From Pedobacter sp. KBW06 (GTDB taxonomy: Bacteria > Bacteroidota > Bacteroidia > Sphingobacteriales > Sphingobacteriaceae), in assembly GCF_003852525.1 (NCBI RefSeq), contig NZ_QAJL01000001.1, forward strand, positions 2,280,527-2,344,526: 64,000 nucleotides of DNA. Direction: 5' to 3'. The position numbers and the translations under genes were made by a program. The notes under the pieces are model-generated. The model had not been told where the DNA came from and did no database searches. It saw only the letters and a list, made by a program, of their open reading frames with translations. Below are positions 52,645 through 62,097 of the stretch, piece by piece. Every line of letters starts with the position of its first letter. Position 1 is the first letter of the stretch.

Positions 52645-53703
52645 TTACTTTCTCCTTATCGTATTGTCCCGCAATAGCAGCGGATAACCGGCCTTTAATT
52701 TCTGCTTAATACGTCTAAGCTTTTTGGTAAAAAGGGATTTGGCCGCATCTATTCCAGCTCCAGCGAGCTGCGTGGTTAAGCCTTGATCAAATCCGGGAAG
52801 GCTGATACTTCCCATTGCCTCAATAGTACCTCCGTTTAGCGCCTCGGTCAATAGTACCTCTGGAGCATTGATTCCAGCCATAGCATCCCGTTGATCAAAG
52901 ACTGTCAGATTCACCGGAATGATAGAGTTTCCCAAGCGAACATTTTTAATTTCCAGATTCAACCGCTGGTTGCTGAACGCTGCCAGTCCAAATATCAAAT
53001 GGCCCTTTGGAATCAATTGACCGTTGATTCTGACGGTATCCAAAATCTTTAACTTCACCACCGCCCCCTCTATCACTTTCTGGTTTTCAGCAATGATTGC
53101 TGGAATCGCTTTAAAAAGGCTATCAGTTGCAAAAGGCAACGATTTCTGAAGGCGTTGCTTTTTCAGCTCAGGGTGCTGAATGTCCATGATCTTATCCATC
53201 ATTGAATTGAGCTGACTAATCTCAGGGTCTATCGTATCAGAAGGCTGCTGTATGCTGCGTATCAGGCTTTCCAGGCGATTGACATCTGTTGACATGCCTG
53301 GCCTAACAGGCACAGGGCTTCTTAGGGGTTCAGTAAAATTCGGCTGAACCTGGTAAGGTGTATTAATTTCCCTATTGATCGCGGACAGCTTTTCATTGAT
53401 TTGTTTAGTCTGGGGATCATCAGGTAACCTAAAGTTATATTTCCCTACCACCGCATCCAGTTGCTGATGATTCGCATCTGAAGAATCTTTTAGTTTAAGG
53501 TTGTAGATGGCCATCTTATCCAGCGGATCCGTCGTGCTAAACTGCGCATCGGGCAAGGAAGTATTGATTCCTTTTTCAAAGGCAGTGGTTTGTTGCCTGG
53601 GCTCTTTACCTCCACCCAGCGCATAGAAGCCAAGGGCCAGAAAAGGTAAAATCAATAAGGGTAGCAGCAGCAAGCCCCTATGTTTATCAATCTGTTGTTT
53701 CAT
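52645..53703 (-). CDS. traM: Conjugative transposon protein TraM
   Basis: A 352-residue VirB10-like conjugation protein. A membrane helix at residues 10-30 (LLLLPLLILPFLALGFYALG) is followed by GGGKEPRQQTTAFEKGINTS, the typical TraM start, and a C-terminal domain (LKILDTVRINGQLIPKGHLI) as in Bacteroides TraM. It spans the periplasm and links the inner and outer membrane parts of the transfer channel. It sits between traL-like and the two unknown genes. Named by Bacteroidota tra order. Confidence 0.85.
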   Translation of the reverse strand: MKQQIDKHRGLLLLPLLILPFLALGFYALGGGKEPRQQTTAFEKGINTSLPDAQFSTTDPLDKMAIYNLKLKDSSDANHQQLDAVVGKYNFRLPDDPQTKQINEKLSAINREINTPYQVQPNFTEPLRSPVPVRPGMSTDVNRLESLIRSIQQPSDTIDPEISQLNSMMDKIMDIQHPELKKQRLQKSLPFATDSLFKAIPAIIAENQKVIEGAVVKLKILDTVRINGQLIPKGHLIFGLAAFSNQRLNLEIKNVRLGNSIIPVNLTVFDQRDAMAGINAPEVLLTEALNGGTIEAMGSISLPGFDQGLTTQLAGAGIDAAKSLFTKKLRRIKQKLKAGYPLLLRDNTIRRK

Positions 53704-53726
53704 ATTGTCAATGTTTTAGTATTCGG

Positions 53727-53951
53727 TTATTTAAAGGCAGAAGTCAAAAGGCAGATCAGGTAGCTTGCCGATATTCCGCAAAATAAGATCAGTAGCGAAA
53801 GCCAGGCTCTAGCTGAAAGATGAGTTGTCTTCTGGTTCAGAAAATCTGCCACTTTACGTTGCAGATTTAAGATTTCAAGTGCTATTTTTTCTGCGCTACG
53901 TTGTTGAGCTGCATTCAGACTCAGCGTTTTCTTTTTTTTGAAAAAATTCAT
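53727..53951 (-). CDS. TraL-like small membrane protein
   Basis: 74 residues with one C-terminal membrane helix (AWLSLLILFCGISASYLI) and a basic N-terminus. In Bacteroidota transfer operons the short gene between traK and traM is traL; no TraL-specific motif is visible. It begins 1 bp after traK ends. Confidence 0.55.
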   Translation of the reverse strand: MNFFKKKKTLSLNAAQQRSAEKIALEILNLQRKVADFLNQKTTHLSARAWLSLLILFCGISASYLICLLTSAFK

Positions 53952-53952
53952 G

Positions 53953-54573
53953 CTATAATGCTTTATGATTCAAATCGGTATTTACCAGGGTTTCCCACTT
54001 CTGGATTAGAAAACCATGGGGATTGTTGTCCGTCTGGGTTTTTATGTCCCGAACCTGTCCCTGAGTGATCAGTTTCCTTTTCAGGGTGCTTGTGGAACGC
54101 ACCAGTTTTTGAGTGGCATAAAAGACAAAGGGGTAAGGATATTGATTCAAGTCAACCCTGATGCTATCTATTTCAATGTCCTGAGAGATGTTTGCCGAGA
54201 TCAGATTGTTATAATAGCCAGACTCTTTGAGGTTATCGTACTGCTTTTTAGCAGATTCATCAGCCAAGTACAAAGCTTTAGCGATTGTCGCCTGGATAGC
54301 CTTATCGTCAGGACTCAGGTCAAAAAAATACTGATGAAAAGTTTTGATATGATCTTTCAGCTCCACCTGAAGATTAACCTTTCTGTCCAGAGCAACTGCT
54401 TCCAGCACCTTTCCGTTAAACAGGATATGTACCCGGCTTTGGGCAGTGCTCACCATATCATAGCTCTTATAAATACAAAAGCACATCACCAAAGCATTGG
54501 CAAGAATCAAAAAAAGGCTGAATCGCTTGATGTGCTGAAAAGCGGTATCTATATTTTTTAATTGTGTAAACAT
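53953..54573 (-). CDS. traK: Conjugative transposon protein TraK
   Basis: A 206-residue VirB8-like protein. One N-terminal membrane helix (FSLFLILANALVMCFCIY) precedes a periplasmic domain with KDHIKTFHQYFFDLSPDDKA and QKWETLVNTDLNHKAL, typical of TraK. It is a core inner-membrane piece of the transfer channel. Confidence 0.87.
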   Translation of the reverse strand: MFTQLKNIDTAFQHIKRFSLFLILANALVMCFCIYKSYDMVSTAQSRVHILFNGKVLEAVALDRKVNLQVELKDHIKTFHQYFFDLSPDDKAIQATIAKALYLADESAKKQYDNLKESGYYNNLISANISQDIEIDSIRVDLNQYPYPFVFYATQKLVRSTSTLKRKLITQGQVRDIKTQTDNNPHGFLIQKWETLVNTDLNHKAL

Positions 54574-54624
54574 ATTGGCAGCAGTTAAAGTTATTTTTGG
54601 TGAATTGTAAATGTCTTGGTTCTT

Positions 54625-55812
54625 TTAAGAACCCTTCCCTGAGACCTTATCTTTAAAATAATCCTGTCCTGATGCCTCCGCCATTCCCTGATTTAAATTC
54701 CTGCGTGCGTTATCAAAGCTATCGGTAACCATTCCTGCGGCCCCTTGCGCTCCGGAAAAGGCAACACCGGATCCACCGGCAATGATCGAATTCACCTTTT
54801 GCATCATGGCATTTCCGCCACCTGCATGGATGATGTAGTTTGCCACGTTGGGAACCGTAAAATATCCGATAATGCCAATTACCATGAACACCAAATACGC
54901 GGTATCCGTTGTACTGAAAAAAGTGTCTCCTTGTTGAGCGATCTGTGCAATATCAATTTTGAGCATATTCTGCTGAATCTTGCCTAGGATACTACCAAAA
55001 ATATTAGCCACCGGGAGCCACATAAAAATATTCACATACCTTGCCAACCACACTGTCAGGGTATGTTGAAATCCATCAAATACAGCAAAACCAAATACCA
55101 ATGGTCCCAACATAGCCATAACGATCAAATAGAAAGTACGGATGGTATTGATGCAAAGGGCTGCGGCAGCAAATAACACCTGAAGTATTTCGCTCATCCA
55201 TTGTTTGACGGTATTTCTGAAATTATATGACTGCTTGTCCATCCAAAATTTCACGTCATTTCCCAGACCTTCGAAAATTCCTTCACGATCACTACCCGAA
55301 TCGCGGGGATGGGTAAACTTATACCACTTTTCCCGGTCACCACTTCCATTTTCGCCTACATACATCTCCCACTGCGGGCTTTTGTTTACGGCAATTTCCT
55401 TTTTTTTGAGCAGTGTTAAAATCGCCTTATCACTATCCTTCACCATCATTGCTGTACCACTTACCACGGGCTCCAGCACCCCGTTAATCACCCCAATGAC
55501 TGTTGGGAACAGCACAATTGCCATTCCCAAGGCAAAAGGTCGCATTAAAGGATAAAAGTCTACTGCTTCTGCAGCTGCAATCTGCCGCCATACCCTGGAA
55601 GAAATGTACCATAATGCTCCAAAGCCTGCAAGACCACGGGCCACACCAATCAGTCTAGCACAAAGGGGCAACATTTCATTGTAGACATTATCCAGCACAG
55701 GTTGTAATCCACTTATCGAACCGGCCATAGCACTCCCCTGTGCTAGCGAAATACAAGGCAAAAGCAAGCCCAGAACCACCAAATTGGCGGTTATTATCAT
55801 AAATCTGTTCAT
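54625..55812 (-). CDS. traJ: Conjugative transposon protein TraJ
   Basis: A 395-residue VirB6-like multi-span inner-membrane protein: a signal-like start (LVVLGLLLPCISLAQGSAMA), ARGLAGFGALWYISSRVWRQ and FYPLMRPFALGMAIVLFPTV, all TraJ features. It forms the membrane pore of the transfer apparatus. Its start lies 6 bp after the end of the previous gene. Confidence 0.88.
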   Translation of the reverse strand: MNRFMIITANLVVLGLLLPCISLAQGSAMAGSISGLQPVLDNVYNEMLPLCARLIGVARGLAGFGALWYISSRVWRQIAAAEAVDFYPLMRPFALGMAIVLFPTVIGVINGVLEPVVSGTAMMVKDSDKAILTLLKKKEIAVNKSPQWEMYVGENGSGDREKWYKFTHPRDSGSDREGIFEGLGNDVKFWMDKQSYNFRNTVKQWMSEILQVLFAAAALCINTIRTFYLIVMAMLGPLVFGFAVFDGFQHTLTVWLARYVNIFMWLPVANIFGSILGKIQQNMLKIDIAQIAQQGDTFFSTTDTAYLVFMVIGIIGYFTVPNVANYIIHAGGGNAMMQKVNSIIAGGSGVAFSGAQGAAGMVTDSFDNARRNLNQGMAEASGQDYFKDKVSGKGS

Positions 55813-55818
55813 GTTTTT

Positions 55819-56442
55819 TTAATTTAGTTTATACCATCTCTGTAAGGCGGAGCTCTCCGTCTTTTCCTTATTCCGTTGCTGGCTAAGCATCTCTGTTTTT
55901 TGATTAAAAGCCCGGAGAAAAATGAGCTTATCCTGAATAACCTCAAAAACCTTGTCAATGGCTTGCAGACGTTCATCATCGCTCATACGTAATTTGTTTG
56001 CTGTGATGACCATTGCAAGCTGATCCAAGCCCTGCATACTACGTCCAAGCAGCTCGGAATAGACACTGATAAAATAGTCAAGTTCAGTAACGGTAAAGTT
56101 CCCTGAGGCATTAAAATGGCGAAGAGCCGACTTATATTCAGCAACCAGGTTTTTCTGGGCGATAATGATGTCTGCAATTTTACGGTACTTTTTCACCTCC
56201 GGACTCACAAGCATCATACCATCAAGAAACAGCTCATGTAAAGAGAAGTTACCACGTGCAATATTGCTCACCGCCTGGTATCCCTGAGAAACCACCTGGT
56301 AACCTTTTTTCATATCCGAGAGAATATTTTTTAACTGGCTAAGTTTTTCTACATTCAACAGCAACTGCTGGGCCTCCTGAGATTGGGAGAAAGACCATTT
56401 TGCCATGCAGCAAAATAAGATTATTAAAACTATCCTGATCAT
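55819..56442 (-). CDS. TraI-like conjugation protein, copy 3
   Basis: A 207-residue exported protein (signal peptide ending SFSQS). It shares GYQAVSNIARGNFSLHELFL and SPEVKKYRKIADIIIAQ with the gene upstream. The pair is thus paralogous and each has a helical C-terminal part (QAIDKVFEVIQDKLIFLRAF). The Bacteroides TraI protein has this general form. The role in transfer is unknown. Confidence 0.68.
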   Translation of the reverse strand: MIRIVLIILFCCMAKWSFSQSQEAQQLLLNVEKLSQLKNILSDMKKGYQVVSQGYQAVSNIARGNFSLHELFLDGMMLVSPEVKKYRKIADIIIAQKNLVAEYKSALRHFNASGNFTVTELDYFISVYSELLGRSMQGLDQLAMVITANKLRMSDDERLQAIDKVFEVIQDKLIFLRAFNQKTEMLSQQRNKEKTESSALQRWYKLN

Positions 56443-56445
56443 ACA

Positions 56446-57093
56446 TTAGGGGATTAGATTAAACCAATGGATTAATTCTTCAGTTTCCTTTTGCTCATTC
56501 TGCCTCATACGGATAAATTGTGCCAGGTTATTGCAAAAGCTTTGGGCGAAGGCAGACCTATCCAGCATACTTTGATAGATTCTATCGAGTCTTTGCAAAC
56601 GCTGGTCATCAGTCATTTCCAATTTAGCAGAGCTGATGGTCAGCAGCAGCTGCTGTAAGTCATCAAGACAACCCGCAACCACATTACCGCTGACTTCAGT
56701 GAGATAGGCTAAGTGTTCGGCCCCGAGTATGTGCTTGCCTTTAATTCCTCCAAAGGCCTTAATTATGGCCAATTGCAAAATGATGATCTCTCCTACCCGT
56801 GCATCATTACGCAAAGCCGGACTGACCTGCTTTAAAGAAGTGATGAAAAGATTATGCAGTTTAAATTCACCATTTGTGATGTCTTTAACCGTTTGCAATC
56901 CTGAATCTACAATCTGATATCCTTTATATGCATAATCCGCATAGACTTGCAAAGCAGCAATCTGCTGCAATAAGTATTTCTTCTGAGTTTTTTTCTGTTT
57001 AAACCATTCTGCCCAGCTCTGAGCTTTTGCTTTGCCAAAAAAGCCGGCCATGCAAATCAGGAAAAAAAAACAACATCTTCTAATTGACATCAT
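56446..57093 (-). CDS. TraI-like conjugation protein, copy 2
   Basis: A 215-residue exported protein (signal peptide ending AKAQ). It carries GYQIVDSGLQTVKDITNGEF and KLHNLFITSLKQVSP, the same pattern as its neighbour. Its start overlaps the end of the previous gene by 14 bp. Probably periplasmic; it may help assemble the VirB5-like tip or stabilise the channel. Confidence 0.68.
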   Translation of the reverse strand: MMSIRRCCFFFLICMAGFFGKAKAQSWAEWFKQKKTQKKYLLQQIAALQVYADYAYKGYQIVDSGLQTVKDITNGEFKLHNLFITSLKQVSPALRNDARVGEIIILQLAIIKAFGGIKGKHILGAEHLAYLTEVSGNVVAGCLDDLQQLLLTISSAKLEMTDDQRLQRLDRIYQSMLDRSAFAQSFCNNLAQFIRMRQNEQKETEELIHWFNLIP

Positions 57094-57781
57094 ACATCTG
57101 TTTTAAGGTTTTAATTTCAAATCCGGACTTTGCTCTCTGTATAGAAAGGACGATATTCTGCTGGTTAAATTCCTTTAAATCAGTATAATTCTGCTCCATC
57201 TGATCAGTAGCAGCATCAATCAGCTCCAGTCTTTTGGCATCAGCCATCTGAGTCTTAAAAGAGTTGATCACTACAAATACCTGATCCAGATTTTTAATGC
57301 TGGCATCTAAAATCCCCCTATATACTTCCTCCATAGTCAGCAGTTCAGTTGCGCTAAAATGCTTGTCCTTTTTGAACAGGCCGATAGCCCATTTATACTC
57401 CTGAACGATCGCTGCCTGAATCTGAGCCAGCTCTTTGATCCGTTTATAGGTCGAGATTAGCGATTTGACTTCCCAGAGTTTCTGATAATAATCAGCATAC
57501 AACTGACGCTGTCGCTCTGTCCAATCGGAGATCTCTGATAGTTTGAACTTCGACAATTGATTCTCAATCACCTTCTGCGCATTCTGTAACCAGATTGTCT
57601 GATTTTGGAGCCTCTGAACTTTGAGGTCAACGGCACGAATGACTTTTTTAACTCCTGCTTTGATGACTTCCACGAAAGCCAGCTGCGCATTTGCACCCGA
57701 GGGCAAGGCAACCAGCAAAACCATGGCACTAAAGGGCAGGACAACCATATAGGTTCTCATATATTGCTTAATTGTTTTCAT
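57080..57781 (-). CDS. TraI-like conjugation protein, copy 1
   Basis: A 233-residue exported protein (signal peptide ending GANAQ) with helices around QNQTIWLQNAQKVIENQLSK and the end IKTLKQMYDVN, as in Bacteroides-type TraI proteins annotated for conjugative transposons. It heads a row of three related genes; its own similarity to the other two is weaker. In E. coli the same symbol names a relaxase, which this is not. Confidence 0.7.
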   Translation of the reverse strand: MKTIKQYMRTYMVVLPFSAMVLLVALPSGANAQLAFVEVIKAGVKKVIRAVDLKVQRLQNQTIWLQNAQKVIENQLSKFKLSEISDWTERQRQLYADYYQKLWEVKSLISTYKRIKELAQIQAAIVQEYKWAIGLFKKDKHFSATELLTMEEVYRGILDASIKNLDQVFVVINSFKTQMADAKRLELIDAATDQMEQNYTDLKEFNQQNIVLSIQRAKSGFEIKTLKQMYDVN

Positions 57782-57792
57782 GAATAAATTTG

Positions 57793-58164
57793 TTATTTCA
57801 AGCGTTCGTACTTCTGCTCTCTCACTGTTAAGGTTCCTTTAGCCGTATTAAAAAAAATAGTGTTGCCATGGCGGCATTCTGAGATACTGTTATGAAGGTC
57901 GTCATACTCTCCAGACCAAAATTCTGATTTGTGTTTTGTTTTAGCAGTTTCATCGTTGAACTTAAAACCTGTATTATGATAGATTTTGTAACGTAGCCGA
58001 TGGTCGTGCACTACCTTAAAGGTATCAGCAATGAAGCCCATTTTAGTTGCTCTGCAGTCCACATAGGTACCTGCAATCCCAGGTATAATATCTGTTTGAC
58101 AAGCCATCGGCCAGACAGCAGACCATAAACAGAAAAACACCTTTAATTTTAATAAATGATTCAT
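57793..58164 (-). CDS. Small lipoprotein in the tra operon
   Basis: A 123-residue lipoprotein with lipobox WPMAC (cysteine 22) followed by a beta-rich domain (GNTIFFNTAKGTLTVREQKY). It sits between the TraG-type ATPase and the TraI-like genes, where Bacteroides elements carry traH. No specific motif lets me confirm TraH. Confidence 0.6.
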   Translation of the reverse strand: MNHLLKLKVFFCLWSAVWPMACQTDIIPGIAGTYVDCRATKMGFIADTFKVVHDHRLRYKIYHNTGFKFNDETAKTKHKSEFWSGEYDDLHNSISECRHGNTIFFNTAKGTLTVREQKYERLK

Positions 58165-58184
58165 TTTCCAGTTATTTTATAAGA

Positions 58185-60647
58185 TTAAATTTTCATTCCC
58201 TGAAGAATTTCCGCAGCCAGTATGCTAACTCCTCTCTCCACACCGCCATAACGGGATGCATATTCCTGAACTTTCAGCTTTTCTCTTTCTTCGGTGGTAT
58301 ATACCAGGTACTCCTCTAAAGAGAGTTCATTACGGTAAACATGCAGACACTGGCTTCCCTGATCCAATAATAACTCCCGATAAGATTTTCCCGGCTCATT
58401 TGCCCTGTTGAGTGAAAGCAATAATGTTTTTGCCTTATCAGATAAACCCAACGCTTCCTGAAGCTTGTCAAACTTATTCATGAATTTGCGCATGTCCAGC
58501 AGCAACTTGGTATCAGAAAGGTTGATTACCGTCTCCTTAATGATTGGGGAGCTGATTAAATCATCCACTTCCTGAGTAATCAGAGCGGCAATTCCGTTAA
58601 ATTTCCTGACTGTTTTATAGAGGTACTTAATGAAATCGGCCATACCAGATTTTGCTATTGCGATCCAGGCTTCATCAATTGCCAGAATCTTGCGTTTACC
58701 TTTGAGTTTGCGCATTTTGGAGATGAACATTTCCATGATGATAATGGTCACAACAGGGAATAAAATCTCATGGTTCTTGATGTTATCCATCTCGAAAACA
58801 ATAAATCGTTCGTTCAAGAGGTCGAGGTTCTGTGTAGCATTTAGCAGGTAATCAAATTCACCACCTTTGTAGTAGGGATTTAAGACATATAAAAAATTCT
58901 GTATGTCAAAATCCTTTTCTTTCACTTTACCATCTCTAAGTACAACCAGATATTCCAGCATCAAAAAATCATAGAAGGTATTAAAGCAGGCTTTTATCTC
59001 CGGGTGGGCATCCAGGTGTGCGTAATACATGGTAATTGCAACGGATATTGCCACATATTCTGACCGATTATAGCTTTCATCTTCTTTCTTCCACAAAGCG
59101 ATCAGCAATGTTTTCAGGCTTTCTTTCTTTTCAATGTCCAGGGTGTCATCCTTAGCGATAAAGAAAGGGTTAAAACAAATCGGATCCTGTTCGGTGTAGG
59201 TAAAATAATAGCCACCAACCAACTCGCACAAGCCCTTGTAGCTTCCACCAATATCAATGGTCACACAATAAGTACCTTCATCATACAGCGTGCGAAGCAG
59301 GTGATTCATGGCTAATGACTTACCTGCTCCACTACCGCCACAGACAAATAGATTACGGTTAGTGATCAGCCCTGATTTCATCGGATTGTCAAAGAGGTCG
59401 ATGTAGAGTGGTCTTCCTGAGCTGCGTTCTCCCAGACGCAGGCCCCGAGGGTCAGATCTGCCGTTGCTCTCCATATTGAAAAAGCAGGCTGCCTGCTGGA
59501 CAAAAGTATCAAAAGTATCATTTAGGGGGAAGTCTGCCTGATTGCCCGGCATTCCGGCAAACCAAATCTGAGGTGCGCCATCGGTTTCCAGCTTACATAC
59601 CGCATCCATAGCAGCCATTGCCGAACCGACCTTGTTTTTTATTTCCGACAACTCGGAAGAGTCCGCTGACCATGCAAGTATATTAAAACTTGCTTTTACA
59701 GGTAGTTTAAGGGTAACCACTGCCTCATTTAAAAATTCGTTGCATGCATCCCGGCTGATCGCATTCTCCCGGGAATAGGCCGATAAAGAATGTAGGCGTA
59801 GTTTCTTTGCTTCCAGTTGTTTAATTGTTTTGCGGGGATCGGTGATAAATACATACTGGTTATAAATGTGTTCGCAGTCCAAAAGCAGCCCCAAAGGTGA
59901 GGCAAAGCCAATACTATAGGTTGTCCGATCGGTTGAATACTTATCATAATTCATCCTTGGACCACAAAAGGAAGGAAGATCTACCGCATCTGAAAGCGTA
60001 TAAAGTTCACATTGTTTCTCCCCTACACGAATATTATCTTTAATATGGATATCTCTGATCAGTGACTTTTGGCCAGGTTTGAGTAAAAAACAATATTTTT
60101 CTATAATACCTGGAACATTTGCAGTTCCTGCGAGCTCATCATCGATTAGCCTGGTTAATGCAAGCACACCACTATCCAACAGGATGCGCTCAAATTGTCC
60201 GCAGGAAGACAAAAAGCCTGCAAACAATTTTTCGTCCCGAAGTAAGACCGGCGTAATGGATTTACGCAGGATATTAGAATAAGCAGATGACGACAGCTTT
60301 CTACCCTGAGGCTGCTGGGTCAAGAACACATAACATTCGTGTTGAAGAAATAGCCGGTCTTTAAAACATCGTTCTCCAGTTCTTGCCAGGGCAGTCTGCT
60401 CCATCTTTTTGATCTCATCGCCTACTTTGTTCCTCGTAAACCAGTCTGCTTTATGCAATACCGTTCCGACAGACAGTACCCGAATCGCTTTCACGAAAGC
60501 CTGATGAAGGTGCTCGAAGTCCTGATCAGACTGCGTTCCTGATTCGGGCAAAGTCATGCGGTAGGCAATGGTCATGTCTCCATGCATAGAAATCATGGCA
60601 TTATTTTCCACTTTCCAGATCGGCAGTATTTTTTCAATTTCGATCAT
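58185..60647 (-). CDS. traG: Conjugation ATPase TraG (VirB4-like)
   Basis: An 820-residue cytoplasmic ATPase powering the transfer channel. Walker A is GGSGAGKS at 437-444, followed by NHLLRTLYDEGTYCVTIDIG. Walker B lies in KILAIDEAWIAI further on, and NGIAALITQEVDDLISSPII is the usual motif of the VirB4 family. The TraG name follows the Bacteroides conjugative transposons, where TraG is the VirB4-type ATPase. The start overlaps the end of the previous gene by 14 bp. Confidence 0.92.
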   Translation of the reverse strand: MIEIEKILPIWKVENNAMISMHGDMTIAYRMTLPESGTQSDQDFEHLHQAFVKAIRVLSVGTVLHKADWFTRNKVGDEIKKMEQTALARTGERCFKDRLFLQHECYVFLTQQPQGRKLSSSAYSNILRKSITPVLLRDEKLFAGFLSSCGQFERILLDSGVLALTRLIDDELAGTANVPGIIEKYCFLLKPGQKSLIRDIHIKDNIRVGEKQCELYTLSDAVDLPSFCGPRMNYDKYSTDRTTYSIGFASPLGLLLDCEHIYNQYVFITDPRKTIKQLEAKKLRLHSLSAYSRENAISRDACNEFLNEAVVTLKLPVKASFNILAWSADSSELSEIKNKVGSAMAAMDAVCKLETDGAPQIWFAGMPGNQADFPLNDTFDTFVQQAACFFNMESNGRSDPRGLRLGERSSGRPLYIDLFDNPMKSGLITNRNLFVCGGSGAGKSLAMNHLLRTLYDEGTYCVTIDIGGSYKGLCELVGGYYFTYTEQDPICFNPFFIAKDDTLDIEKKESLKTLLIALWKKEDESYNRSEYVAISVAITMYYAHLDAHPEIKACFNTFYDFLMLEYLVVLRDGKVKEKDFDIQNFLYVLNPYYKGGEFDYLLNATQNLDLLNERFIVFEMDNIKNHEILFPVVTIIIMEMFISKMRKLKGKRKILAIDEAWIAIAKSGMADFIKYLYKTVRKFNGIAALITQEVDDLISSPIIKETVINLSDTKLLLDMRKFMNKFDKLQEALGLSDKAKTLLLSLNRANEPGKSYRELLLDQGSQCLHVYRNELSLEEYLVYTTEEREKLKVQEYASRYGGVERGVSILAAEILQGMKI

Positions 60648-60990
60648 ACCAAGCCCTTTCCGAGCGAATAGCTCCCGTTTTTAATTCTATGAAAACACGT
60701 CTTGATCTGAATCTGATATATTTCGGTAATCCACGTTTAGCAATAAACTTACCTAGGCCGTGTACGCCGAAACGTTTAGAAAGCCTTGTGACTACAAAGA
60801 AAAGAGCTATGCCTAAGCCAAAGGTTAGCGGTAGAATCAGCGCAAAAGAGACGCCTGAAATATATAACAAGGCAAAACCAATCAGCAAGAGGCCCAAGCC
60901 AGCCACCAGATATGCGATATACTGACCGTGCAAGCCCCGAAACTCAATTGGTTTATTTATTCCTTTATTGATTTGATAGATTAAACTCAT
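60634..60990 (-). CDS. traF: DUF4133 protein TraF (VirB3-like)
   Basis: A 118-residue membrane protein with two helices (YIAYLVAGLGLLLIGFALLY, FALILPLTFGLGIALFFVV) and INKGINKPIEFRGLHGQY, the DUF4133 start. It anchors the ATPase to the membrane. Its end overlaps traG by 14 bp, so the two are coupled. Confidence 0.88.
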   Translation of the reverse strand: MSLIYQINKGINKPIEFRGLHGQYIAYLVAGLGLLLIGFALLYISGVSFALILPLTFGLGIALFFVVTRLSKRFGVHGLGKFIAKRGLPKYIRFRSRRVFIELKTGAIRSERAWYDRN

Positions 60991-61051
60991 CTTCTTTTTA
61001 TTTTTATACTCAAATTTGATTTGGAGCGGAGGTGACCTGAACCTGATTGAC

Positions 61052-61396
61052 CTATACCCCGAAAAACGATTTCAGCACCGTAGCCACCACCACCAGGAAA
61101 ATACAGGACCCAAACCAGGCCGAAGCAACTTTACTGGTATCAGGCTCCCCTCCATTCCATTTATTGAACACTTTTACTGCGCCGACAAGCCCTACAACAG
61201 CTCCAATTGCGTACATCAGGTCACAACCGGCATCAAAGTAATTAGTCACCTGATTTGTAGCCTGCTGTATACCTGCCTTTCCATCCTGAGCCTTTGCAGC
61301 AATACTGTTAAGAATATTGCAAAGAATAAGCGCGACTGGAATTAGTTTATAATTAGAGCGTATCTTTTCCTTGTTACTCTGTGAGTTCTTTTTCAT
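61052..61396 (-). CDS. traE: DUF4134 protein TraE (VirB2-like pilin)
   Basis: About 114 residues from ATG 61396 (MKKNSQSNKEK), with an exported first helix (ALILCNILNSIAAKAQDG), then AGCDLMYAIGAVVGLVGAV and FLVVVATVLKSFFGV as the second helix. This is the DUF4134 layout, a VirB2-like pilin. The start at 61423 upstream is less likely. Confidence 0.87.
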   Translation of the reverse strand: MKKNSQSNKEKIRSNYKLIPVALILCNILNSIAAKAQDGKAGIQQATNQVTNYFDAGCDLMYAIGAVVGLVGAVKVFNKWNGGEPDTSKVASAWFGSCIFLVVVATVLKSFFGV

Positions 61397-61504
61397 ATAA
61401 ATGATTTGTTTTTGTTTCCTCAATCAGCGATTTTACCTGTCGCTATTATCTGTTTGGGAAGGAACTTAAAGCAAGTTCATTATAGTCCGAGTAGCCGTTT
61501 CTGC

Positions 61505-61990
61505 TTAATCCCAGAGAGCAACAAGCTCAGCACTGGTTAACTCAAAGGGAAGGTGTTCCGTGATGAACTCATTCAAGCTTGTATCCACCGGACTGAGCTC
61601 AGGATATTTGCTACGGAGAAGGGTAAACAAAGCAAAGAAGTCTTCTTTACTACCTCCCTGCTGCTGTAAAATCCCACAAATAGCTTTAATTTCATCCAGA
61701 GGGGCATTTACGGGCCGTTTATTCGTTGATGGGGCGAAAGAAAACTCCTCCGCCTCCAGCAACTCCACCCCTTCTCTGCCTTTTGTTTTCCCCATCAGCT
61801 CCGGCTGCTGAAGTTCATCCACATCATTCTGCCATCTATGCGTCAATGGTGAGACATGGTCAGGTGGTCTCCCCGTTATCAAATTCAGGGTTCGTCTTCG
61901 ATAAAACAACAGCACAACGCCGGCATACCAAAGCAAACTCAAAACTACTGCAGCAAGGAAGAAATCCTGCCATGAGAAGCCTTTTAACAT
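61505..61990 (-). CDS. Membrane-anchored conjugation protein, unknown
   Basis: A 161-residue protein with one N-terminal helix (WQDFFLAAVVLSLLWYAGVV), then a charged linker and an acidic C-terminal domain (FFALFTLLRSKYPELSPVDT). It is the first gene of the tra order on this strand. In other elements traD or other small genes sit here; I cannot name it. Confidence 0.55.
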   Translation of the reverse strand: MLKGFSWQDFFLAAVVLSLLWYAGVVLLFYRRRTLNLITGRPPDHVSPLTHRWQNDVDELQQPELMGKTKGREGVELLEAEEFSFAPSTNKRPVNAPLDEIKAICGILQQQGGSKEDFFALFTLLRSKYPELSPVDTSLNEFITEHLPFELTSAELVALWD

Positions 61991-62097
61991 CGTTATTTTA
62001 CTTTTGCCCGCTGCACCATTGCAGCGGGATTTAAAAGCAAATTTTCAAAAGCCTGAGGCAGGCTCATCACTAGTAGAGAAAAATAAATCCGCAAGGG

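Noticed and set aside
54016..54561. Plus-strand frame of 181 codons opposite traK
   Set aside because: It is antisense to a recognisable conjugation gene and has no domain pattern.
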